From Chloroflexota bacterium (GTDB taxonomy: Bacteria > Chloroflexota > UBA6077 > FW602-bin22 > JACPRP01), in the NCBI GenBank assembly GCA_023480885.1, contig JAMCWX010000010.1:1-64000 (forward strand): 64,000 nt of DNA, in the 5' to 3' direction. How positions within the stretch are numbered: position 1 is the stretch's first letter; each line of letters opens with the position of its first letter. The position numbers and the translations under genes are program-made. Shown here in pieces: positions 36,175 through 43,447 of this stretch. The notes below the pieces were generated by a model. The model searched no databases and was not told the origin of the DNA. It saw nothing but the letters and a program-made list of their open reading frames with translations.

Positions 36175-36597
36175 TTATGCCACCACCGCTTTCTTGATCA
36201 CTGGAACCAACCCCTCGGTGGTCTCAAAACCGTCGATATCCTCGGGTGCGACCCAGCGCGCCTCGAGGGCGTCGCTGTCCGCGTGCGCCTCGCCGGCCAG
36301 CCATCTGGCGACGAAATCCACGATGATATAATGGTACTGAATGCGGCCATCGGCGTCGCGGATGACCCTTTCGACGATGTCCACGACCGGCCCCACGTCC
36401 ACATCCAGTCCTGTCTCCTCTTTCACCTCCCGGGCGGCGGCGTCGCGCAGCCCCTCGCCAAGCTCGACCAGGCCTCCCGGAACGCTCCATTTGCCGTAGG
36501 CAGGCTCGACGCCCCTTCTTATCAGCAACACCTGCCCGTCCTTGAGCACAATCGTGCCCACCCCCACGACCGGCAGGTCAGGATACATTCGTGCCAT
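36175..36597 (-). CDS. NUDIX hydrolase
   Basis: VPGGLVELGEGLRDAAAREVKEETGLDVDVG Nudix box. Confidence 0.93.
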   Translation of the reverse strand: MARMYPDLPVVGVGTIVLKDGQVLLIRRGVEPAYGKWSVPGGLVELGEGLRDAAAREVKEETGLDVDVGPVVDIVERVIRDADGRIQYHYIIVDFVARWLAGEAHADSDALEARWVAPEDIDGFETTEGLVPVIKKAVVA

Positions 36598-36698
36598 GTT
36601 GCCTCCCTAGATACTTTCTAACACATCGTGCCCTGCCAGGCAAGGTCCGCCAAACACTATTTACATACCCGCCTGCTTGTACTACACTAAGCCGGTCA

Positions 36699-37079
36699 AG
36701 GGGCACGGGGAGGCACCACGGAGACACGGAGTCACGGACGGGGGCAAGGTTGTGCCGAGTTTGGGACGGAAAAGGTATCCAAACACAGATATTGTCTGAC
36801 TGTATGATCGAGGGATCGGCCCTCACCCTAGCCCCAATACGGTTTAGTTAACAACAAGAGCTACCAGTGGCAGGATCGCCCCACCCAACCCCAGGCGGCC
36901 ACAGAGGGCCGCCACTACGTAGGGGCGGGCGTCTCTGCCCGCCCAGGGGGCGAGGCGGGGGAAACACAGATGCAGATGACCCTCGATCTTAACTAAACCG
37001 TATTGACCCTAGCCCTCTCCCTCTGGGAGAGGGCAACCCCCATCTCCTCCGTGTCTCCGTGGTGCCTCCCCGTGCCCCT
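36699..37079. repeat. Outer inverted repeat, 33 bp perfect arms
   Basis: AGGGGCACGGGGAGGCACCACGGAGACACGGAG (36699-36731) and its exact reverse complement at 37047-37079. Confidence 0.85.
36834..37005. mobile_element. MITE-like insertion, 17-bp TIRs and 10-bp TSD
   Basis: CAATACGGTTTAGTTAA (36834-36850) / TTAACTAAACCGTATTG (36989-37005), flanked by direct repeat ACCCTAGCCC (36824-36833, 37006-37015). Confidence 0.8.
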
Positions 37080-37102
37080 CAGCAAACAAGAGGACAGCCG
37101 AC

Positions 37103-37921
37103 TTGGACGACCCGGAATACGCCGCCTTTTCGGACATCGATCTGAGACACTGGAAGAGCTACGACGACCTGATCACCGGGACGCTGTGGCTATTGGGCTC
37201 GCGGGACAAGACAGGGCCGCACGTAGGCGACTACTGGGGCAACTTCGTGCCACAGATACCGAACCAGGTGCTGCGCCGCTTCACCAGGCCGGGGGAGGTC
37301 GTGCTGGACCTGTTCAGCGGCATGGGCACGACGCTGATAGAATGTCGCCATCTGGGCCGCCACGGCATCGGCGTCGAGCTGAATCCCGACGTGGCGCAGA
37401 GGTCGCTCGAGCGCATCGAGGAGGCGGCTAACCCGCGTGGGGTCGAGACCGCCGTGCTCGTGGCCGACGCCGCCAGCGAGTGCGTCAGGGAGCAGATACG
37501 CGAGCAGCTTCGGCGCTGGGGCCAAGAGAGCGCCGACTGCGTCATCCTGCATCCGCCGTATCACGACATCATCAAGTTCTCGGCGGACCCCAGGGATCTC
37601 AGCAACGCGCGGAGCCTGGAGGATTTCCTGCGAGGATTCCGCAGGGTCGTGGCGAACGCCCGCGACATGCTGGCCGGGGGGCGATTCCTGGCGCTGGTGA
37701 TCGGGGACAAGTACGCCAGCTCCGAATGGATACCGTTAGGTTTCGAGTGCATGCAAGTCTGCCGCGAGGCCGGGCTGCAGCTCAAGGCGATCAACGTGAA
37801 AGACATCCAGGGAAACGAGAAGGGCAAGGGCAAGAACGAGAACCTCTGGCGCTACCGCGCGCTGAAGCAGGGGTTTTATATCTTCAAGCACGAGTATATT
37901 ATGGTGTTTCGGAAGGTGTAG
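37103..37921 (+). CDS. DNA methyltransferase (N4/N6-type)
   Basis: GEVVLDLFSGMGTTLIECRHLGRHGIGVELNPDV; CVILHPPYHDIIKFS in motif IV position. Confidence 0.85.
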   Translation: MDDPEYAAFSDIDLRHWKSYDDLITGTLWLLGSRDKTGPHVGDYWGNFVPQIPNQVLRRFTRPGEVVLDLFSGMGTTLIECRHLGRHGIGVELNPDVAQRSLERIEEAANPRGVETAVLVADAASECVREQIREQLRRWGQESADCVILHPPYHDIIKFSADPRDLSNARSLEDFLRGFRRVVANARDMLAGGRFLALVIGDKYASSEWIPLGFECMQVCREAGLQLKAINVKDIQGNEKGKGKNENLWRYRALKQGFYIFKHEYIMVFRKV

Positions 37922-38065
37922 GTGAGCAGACATTTGGAGATAAGGGCAACATGGCATCCTAGCCTTCGCCGGGAATCAAGCGCTCGCCACTCGGATAAGC
38001 AGCTTGGAGGGCCACAAATGCCGGCTGGCAAAGTGCTTGCGTGGTGACGATTTGGTGTTGCCCTC

Positions 38066-38401
38066 ATGATTTTGAGTGCCTCGGACCGGAAATTGCCCGA
38101 ATGGCATGTTGCTGATAGCGTCGCTGAGCGACATTTTGGCCTGCTAGGTCAGTGTGCTTGGGCTTATCTCCAAATGCCTAGCTGGCCCGAGCCCAACTTG
38201 ACATTGCTGGGTAACGCTCTTCAGCAGACGGGGTGGAAAGAGGCTTATCCCACGAGCGACAACTGGCGCGAGGTCGTTCGTGGTAGAATAAGAGGGTTCG
38301 ACTGGAACAGGGTGGTGGCCGACGTGCGTCCCTTTATCGACCAGGGAACCAACCTGGATATCTTGAGCAGGGAAAACGTTTTGCGGGTCCTCGAACCGTA
38401 G
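38066..38401 (+). CDS. Hypothetical protein, possible C-terminal AbiEii-like nucleotidyltransferase fragment
   Basis: C-terminus NWREVVRGRIRGFDWNRVVADVRPFIDQGTNLDILSRENVLRVLEP resembles AbiEii/DUF1814 C-termini; weak, by eye. Confidence 0.35.
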   Translation: MILSASDRKLPEWHVADSVAERHFGLLGQCAWAYLQMPSWPEPNLTLLGNALQQTGWKEAYPTSDNWREVVRGRIRGFDWNRVVADVRPFIDQGTNLDILSRENVLRVLEP

Positions 38402-38433
38402 GACAATGTGGTCTATCCCAGCCTGTACCTTTT

Positions 38434-38528
38434 GGCCTTCAAGTGCAGATCGGATGTGAGGTCGGCCTGCACTTGAAGGCCATCAACGTGAAAGACATAC
38501 AGGGAGACGAGAAGGGCAAGGGCAAGCA
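38434..38528 (+). pseudogene. Partial duplicate of the methyltransferase 3' region
   Basis: GLHLKAINVKDIQGDEKGKGK versus GLQLKAINVKDIQGNEKGKGK in the 37103-37921 gene. Confidence 0.8.
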
Positions 38529-38691
38529 TGGCCCCACCCCGCGCAGTCTTCGCCCGCCCCCATCTCATCTGCATCACCTGCGCCCATCCCATCGTGCGAG
38601 TTGGGGTGTTGCAGAAATTCTGTCCAACAGAAAACCTGTACATCTGGCCCAGGAATTGCCATAATGGCTCAGTAGCGCAGGGAGGTAGATC

Positions 38692-38991
38692 ATGGTTGTC
38701 AAGATGACCGAACGTGGGACGGTGACGCTGCCCAAGGAGGTCCGCCCGAAGCAGGAGGGTGAGGTGTTCTTTAGCGTGGTGCGCCGAGAGGATGGCGTGA
38801 TCGAGCTGCACCCTCAGGTCGCCGTGGATGCCTCCAAAGCCTGGTTCTGGAGCGACCGATGGCAGGCTATGGAGCGCGAGGTTCAGGAGTCCTACGATCG
38901 AGGCCGCTTCCAGCGGCACCAATCGGGAGAGGGTCTCTTGGCTCACCTGAAGAAGCTGGCCGGCGATTCCGAGACTGAACGCCAGGACTAG
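38692..38991 (+). CDS. AbrB-like antitoxin
   Basis: MVVKMTERGTVTLPKEVRPKQEGEVFFSVVRREDGVIELHP swapped-hairpin-like N-terminus; abuts the toxin-like ORF. Confidence 0.65.
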   Translation: MVVKMTERGTVTLPKEVRPKQEGEVFFSVVRREDGVIELHPQVAVDASKAWFWSDRWQAMEREVQESYDRGRFQRHQSGEGLLAHLKKLAGDSETERQD

Positions 38992-39342
38992 ATGCCAGGA
39001 CTTGTGAAGTACGATACCGCGCCGGAATTCGACGCCGACTTCAAGCGACTCAGCGCCCATGAGCAGCGCCTTTTCACAGAGGCAGTTCGCAAGATGATCG
39101 CCACCTGCAAGCGAGAGCCCAGCCAGATTCCCCAATGGCCCGCCGCACTGCGGATCAGCCTCTTGACCAATCATCCAGGCATATGCGAGATGGCTTGGTC
39201 ATTTGCCGGGCCCGATGGGCGAGCAACCTTCGAGATCGTGTCCGACGAGGATGGCGAGCCAGTGATTCGCTGGCGACGGATAGGCGGTCACAGGATTTTC
39301 CGAAAGCCGCAAGTGCCTGAGTCAAGCAACAACATCTACTGA
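38992..39342 (+). CDS. RelE/ParE-like toxin
   Basis: KYDTAPEFDADFKRLSAHEQRLFTEAVRKM...FEIVSDEDGEPVIRWRRIGGHRIFRKP; TAG/ATG junction with the antitoxin. Confidence 0.65.
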   Translation: MPGLVKYDTAPEFDADFKRLSAHEQRLFTEAVRKMIATCKREPSQIPQWPAALRISLLTNHPGICEMAWSFAGPDGRATFEIVSDEDGEPVIRWRRIGGHRIFRKPQVPESSNNIY

Positions 39343-39379
39343 TTCTTGGAGGCGTGAAGATCGACTCGTCGAATCTGTG

Positions 39380-39598
39380 CTACTGCTTAGACTCGAAAGT
39401 ATAGCAGAGCGAGTCTTCCGTCTTCTTTATGGGCGTTTCGTGCAGTTTCTCTGCTCCAACCCCGTGTTTCTCGGCCTTTAACAGTGGCGAGGCGGGAGCG
39501 GTGATCAGAATTTGGTCTGCCGAGCAATAGTTGTCTTTCCCCCAGTGCTTGCAGTTGCTCACTGTACATCTGACGGTTTCTCTAGCTGCCCTCTGCAT
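39380..39598 (-). CDS. DUF1540-like small Cys protein
   Basis: VRCTVSNCKHWGKDNYCSADQILI pattern (CxVxxC..W...CxAxxI). Confidence 0.6.
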   Translation of the reverse strand: MQRAARETVRCTVSNCKHWGKDNYCSADQILITAPASPLLKAEKHGVGAEKLHETPIKKTEDSLCYTFESKQ

Positions 39599-39782
39599 CT
39601 GTATGGACCTCCTAATTGATTCTGATGATTGTGACAGCCAAGTGCTTCACGTTGTCTCAATAGTGCAAAATACGTGCCCACCACCTTGGCACGCGGTGTG
39701 CAGCCCTTTCCTGGAACGCCGTTATTCTGGCAAAGCGAGACGATCCGCCTTGAAGGGAATAGGGCCGCGGCTGACCGCTTAG

Positions 39783-40136
39783 CTACGCCGCCATGCCCCT
39801 TCCTCGACCCGGTGGCCTGCGCCCCTCGCGGCGCCCACCTAACCCGTACCTGCGCTCCACGGGTGGACGGTAGCCCGGAGCGCGTGCCGGGCGTTCCTTC
39901 GCTATCTGAACGCGTACCGAGCGGTTATCGAGCGTGTACCCGTCGAACTTCCTAACTGCTTCCTCGGCCTCGGCGGTGCTGTCCATCTCCACGAAACCAA
40001 ACCCCCGCGGTCGGCCCGTATATTTATCTGCCGGCAAGTCAACCGAAACCACGGTTCCAACCTGACCGAATAGCTGCCGCAATCCTTCCTCTGTTGCGCT
40101 ATATGGCAGATTGCCCACGTAAAGCCTTGTAGCCAT
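39783..40136 (-). CDS. RRM-domain RNA-binding protein
   Basis: MATRLYVGNLPYSATEEGLRQLFGQVGTVVSVDLPADKYTGRPRGFGFVEM; RG-rich tail. Confidence 0.93.
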   Translation of the reverse strand: MATRLYVGNLPYSATEEGLRQLFGQVGTVVSVDLPADKYTGRPRGFGFVEMDSTAEAEEAVRKFDGYTLDNRSVRVQIAKERPARAPGYRPPVERRYGLGGRREGRRPPGRGRGMAA

Positions 40137-40225
40137 GAATAAATATCCTCCCATCATCCGCTGCCCTTTGCCTCAAAGCAGCCATAATTGTCGTCTTTCA
40201 ACCGGCAAGCAATATCTGTGCCGGC

Positions 40226-40966
40226 CTACGCTCTAAACCTGTAGCCGACGCCGCGCACGGTCTCAATATACTGAGGATCTTTCGGGTTTGGCTCGATCTT
40301 CTCCCGTAACCCTTTGATGTGAACATCGACAGTTCGACTATCTCCGGCGTAACTATAATCCCACACGCGCTCGATTAGCGCCTCGCGCGCGAAAACCTGA
40401 CCACGATTCGTGACGAGGAAAGCAAGAAGGTCATACTCTTTCGGTGTAAGGTTCAGTGGCTTCCCCTTTTGAAGGATAGTGTGTTGAGCAAGATCGATCT
40501 CCAAATCTCTGATGGTCAGCACCTTCGAGGGAGGGAGTTGCGCGGCCGCCGCCTCATCCCGCGCCATGCGCACGCGCCGCAGCATCGCCTTAATGCGAGT
40601 TACAAGCTCGCGCATGCTAAAAGGTTTAGTCATGTAGTCATCGGCGCCGAGTTCCAGGCCCAAAACTCGATCAAACTCCTCGCCCTTGGCTGTGAGCATC
40701 AGGATAGGCACCGTCATATCCTTCCGGAGTACCCGGCAGACTTCGAGTCCGTCGAGCTTGGGCAACATGACGTCCAGCAAGATGAGGTCTGGCTGCTCTT
40801 GCCGGGCTTTATCCAATGCCTCCATCCCATCGAACGCTACACAAATTTGAAAACCCTCTTTGAGCAGGTTGTATTTGATGGTATCAACCAGGGTTCGCTC
40901 GTCGTCGACGATAAGGATTCTGCTCACTGCTCTCCTCCGTTGGCAAGGCTTCGCAACTACTCGCAA
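40226..40966 (-). CDS. PhoB-like response regulator of the pst locus
   Basis: SRILIVDDERTLVDTIKYNLLKEGFQICVAFDG...RTVDVHIKGLREKIEPNPKDPQYIETVRGVGYRF. Confidence 0.93.
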   Translation of the reverse strand: MRVVAKPCQRRRAVSRILIVDDERTLVDTIKYNLLKEGFQICVAFDGMEALDKARQEQPDLILLDVMLPKLDGLEVCRVLRKDMTVPILMLTAKGEEFDRVLGLELGADDYMTKPFSMRELVTRIKAMLRRVRMARDEAAAAQLPPSKVLTIRDLEIDLAQHTILQKGKPLNLTPKEYDLLAFLVTNRGQVFAREALIERVWDYSYAGDSRTVDVHIKGLREKIEPNPKDPQYIETVRGVGYRFRA

Positions 40967-41034
40967 AGCATAGCAGTTGCAGATTATCGTAGTTTGAGCA
41001 GATTGTTAGCTTTATGTTATGAAGTGTAAATTCT
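40960..41034 (-). promoter_or_regulatory. Pho-box array plus -10 upstream of the PhoB-like regulator
   Basis: Minus strand CTCAT-TTTAC-ATAAC-CTAAC-CTCAA-ATAAT, spacing 11/10/11/11/11, N10, TATGCT. Confidence 0.75.
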
Positions 41035-41071
41035 TTATGAGAACGGTCCTCATCTTGCGCCTGTCCGTGAG

Positions 41072-41146
41072 TTCACAGAGAATTAACGAGATGTTAACAC
41101 AGATTTACGTTGGGCTAACCGAGTCTTAACGAGCGTTCGGTATCCT
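41072..41146 (+). promoter_or_regulatory. Pho-box array plus -10 upstream of pstS
   Basis: TTCAC/TTAAC/TTAAC/TTTAC/CTAAC/TTAAC at 41072, 83, 94, 104, 115, 126; N10; TATCCT. Confidence 0.85.
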
Positions 41147-41186
41147 CTATGTGCGTCCTAAAGAGCAACAAGAAAAATGGGAGGAA

Positions 41187-42338
41187 ATGATGTTTCACTC
41201 AAGGAAGCCCAACTGGCTGAGGTCTACGATCTTCGGCTTGATCGTAAGTGGTATGATCCTCAGCGCCATCAGTTGTGCGGGCGTGGCAGCGCCGACGCCG
41301 ACGGCGCCCGCCTCAGCACCAGCAACGACGCAGGCACAGCCACCGGCGGCAGGCGCCGCCGCGTCTGGACAGGCAGTTACACTCACCGGTGCAGGTTCGT
41401 CCTTCGACAATCCCCTGTTTACGAAGGCATTCGACGCGTACACCAAGCTCCATCCGAATGTTAAGGTAAACTATCAATCTATTGGCTCAGGGGCTGGAAT
41501 ACAGCAACTGATCCAGAGGACTGTCGATTTCGGGGCTACGGATGCGCCTATGAACGACGAGCAAACGAAGGCCGCTGGCGGCCCTGTAGTCCATATTCCT
41601 GTCACTCTAGGTGCGGTTTCTGTCGCCTATAATCTGCCCGGCGTCCAGGCCGGACTGAAGCTGGACGGGCAGGTCCTGGCAGACATCTATCTGGGGAAGA
41701 TCAAGAAGTGGAATGACCAGGCTATTGCCCAGTTGAATCCCGATCTGAAGCTGCCGGCCACCGACATTGTGGTAGTCCATCGATCGGATGGCTCGGGCAC
41801 GACGGACATCTTCACGACATATCTTAGCTCGGTGAGTCCGGCGTGGAAAGAAAAGGCTGGCGCTGGTCTATCGGTCAACTGGCCAGTTGGTGTCGGCGCC
41901 AAAGGATCGGAGGGCGTCTCGGGACAGGTTAAGCAGATTGCGGGGGGTGTCGGCTATTTCGAGATGGCTTACGCCAAGCAGAACAAGCTGACCGAGGCGG
42001 CGATAGCGGACGGAGCGGGCAAGTTTGCTATGCCCAGCACAGACGGGGCCTCCGCGTGTGCAGACAAGGCCGCTGGGCAAATGCCGGCCGATCTCAAGGT
42101 TCGGATCGCTGGCTGCTCGGGCTCGGGGGTCTATCCGATCTCAGGGTTTAGCTGGGTCGTTCTTTACCAGGACCAGAAGAACCCCGCGCACGGCCAGGCG
42201 ATGGTAGATCTCTTCCGCTGGCTGGTGACCGACGGACAGAAGTTCGGTCCCGACCTGGGTTACGCCCCTCTGCCTGCACCGGTAGTCAAGTTGAATGAGC
42301 AGCAGCTTGGCAAGATTAGAGGTGCTGGTCGTCCCTAA
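41187..42338 (+). CDS. pstS: Phosphate ABC transporter substrate-binding lipoprotein (copy 1)
   Basis: Lipobox-like ISCAG; TLTGAGSSFDNPLFTKAFDAYTKLHPNVKVNYQSIGSGAGIQQL...VVHRSDGSGTTDIFTTYLS. Confidence 0.93.
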   Translation: MMFHSRKPNWLRSTIFGLIVSGMILSAISCAGVAAPTPTAPASAPATTQAQPPAAGAAASGQAVTLTGAGSSFDNPLFTKAFDAYTKLHPNVKVNYQSIGSGAGIQQLIQRTVDFGATDAPMNDEQTKAAGGPVVHIPVTLGAVSVAYNLPGVQAGLKLDGQVLADIYLGKIKKWNDQAIAQLNPDLKLPATDIVVVHRSDGSGTTDIFTTYLSSVSPAWKEKAGAGLSVNWPVGVGAKGSEGVSGQVKQIAGGVGYFEMAYAKQNKLTEAAIADGAGKFAMPSTDGASACADKAAGQMPADLKVRIAGCSGSGVYPISGFSWVVLYQDQKNPAHGQAMVDLFRWLVTDGQKFGPDLGYAPLPAPVVKLNEQQLGKIRGAGRP

Positions 42339-42396
42339 GACAGGCTTGTGACCTTTCAGAGCAAGCCGCTGCTGGCTGCATAATAGAGCCACCTGT

Positions 42397-42432
42397 AAGG
42401 GCGGGAAGGGTCGAGCACCTCTTCCCGCCCTT
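42397..42432 (+). terminator. Terminator-like hairpin downstream of pstS copy 1
   Basis: AAGGGCGGGAAG / CTTCCCGCCCTT, 12-bp stem, 12-nt loop, followed by TACTTAG. Confidence 0.65.
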
Positions 42433-42512
42433 TACTTAGTTTCCTCGATGCATTTTCTGGACACGCTATTTGCTAAGCCAAATTAGCTGCCTGCCTTGCA
42501 GGGGCCAGGAGC

Positions 42513-42588
42513 TTCACGGAGTCTTTACGGGATGTTTACAAGAGCCTTACCCTGGCCTAACCGAGCGTTAACCAAGCTTTGGTATATT
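42513..42588 (+). promoter_or_regulatory. Pho-box array plus -10 upstream of a small BSH-like gene
   Basis: NTNAC units at 42513, 24, 35, 46, 57, 68 (exact 11-bp period); N10; TATATT. Confidence 0.85.
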
Positions 42589-42653
42589 GCCAACGTAGCG
42601 AACCGATGATGTCTTCATTGTCGGCAATCAGGACGAGTCCGCAGGAGGGTAAG

Positions 42654-42878
42654 ATGGCGCGTATTGATGGCACAGAATGGCTCTACATCGATGCCTCTAG
42701 CACTCGGCTGTTTCGCCTGGGCGAGGCTGTGTGCGCAGGGGAAATGCTGGGGGAAAACGTTTTCGGAGAGGCTATTAGAGCCAGTCTGAACGCGCAAGTA
42801 GTTGATATTCAGTACGATATCGATACGAATCAGGTTATTCTTGCAGTCGCTCCTACCAGCTATCCCGTTGGCCACTGA
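42654..42878 (+). CDS. 74-aa protein resembling a biotinyl/lipoyl-like (barrel-sandwich hybrid) domain
   Basis: MARIDGTEWLYIDASSTRLFRLGEAVCAGEMLGENVFGEAIRASLNAQVVDIQYDIDTNQVILAVAPTS; RBS AGGAGGG upstream. Fold call is inference. Confidence 0.5.
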   Translation: MARIDGTEWLYIDASSTRLFRLGEAVCAGEMLGENVFGEAIRASLNAQVVDIQYDIDTNQVILAVAPTSYPVGH

Positions 42879-43006
42879 GAACCAGTGGAAGGAAGTGTAT
42901 GAGCTTACCAAAGAGCAAATAGCTCTGTTCGAACGTGTCAGGTAGCGGCAGATCATAGGAGCTTGCCTACAACTGTGGGCACTCAAGAGGGGACAAGGTG
43001 GAGGCA

Positions 43007-43433
43007 ATGCGCATAGCGGTTATGCTTATCGTCACAATCCTGGCTATCGCGGCGTTGGGCATCGGTGGTTGCGCCTCGGGCGCCAGCGCCAACAACGTGC
43101 TGGGCTCACAACCGCAGCTAGCTGCAGTCAAGATCACTGGCTCGGCCGCGGCTTACCCGGCTCTTGAGGTGCTGGCGTCGAGCTACAAGGCTAGGGTCAA
43201 GGGCGCAGGCGGTTGATAAGAATCAGCCCGTAAGTCACCTGAGCTTGAACGGCGTTGCGCCCACCGTTCAGAATGTGCTTGCTGGCCGGTATCCGATGGT
43301 GCGTGACCTGGGCATCGTCTGGAGAGACGATGCTTCAGCAGACACAAAGCAGTTTATCGAGTTCGCTTTCAGCAAAGAGGGGGCCGCGGAGCTGATGCGG
43401 TCTGGCTTCGTGCCTCTGGCTGGGAACGAGTAA
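43007..43433 (+). pseudogene. pstS-like remnant (N-terminal lipoprotein part plus frameshifted C-terminal part, middle deleted)
   Basis: Frame 1: MRIAVMLIVTILAIAALGIGGCASGAS...VKITGSAAAYPALEVLASSYKA. Other frame: LNGVAPTVQNVLAGRYPMVRDLGIVWRDDASADTKQFIEFAFSKEGAAELMRSGFVPLAGNE*. Confidence 0.75.
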
Positions 43434-43447
43434 AGAGGAGACGACCA

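Noticed and set aside
38413-39174. 253-aa minus-strand ORF
   Set aside because: Overlaps the toxin-antitoxin pair and the methyltransferase remnant antisense; no domain seen.
42998-43216. Independent 72-aa lipoprotein gene
   Set aside because: Better explained as the N-terminal part of a frameshifted pstS remnant together with the 43220-43433 segment, though a short functional product cannot be excluded.
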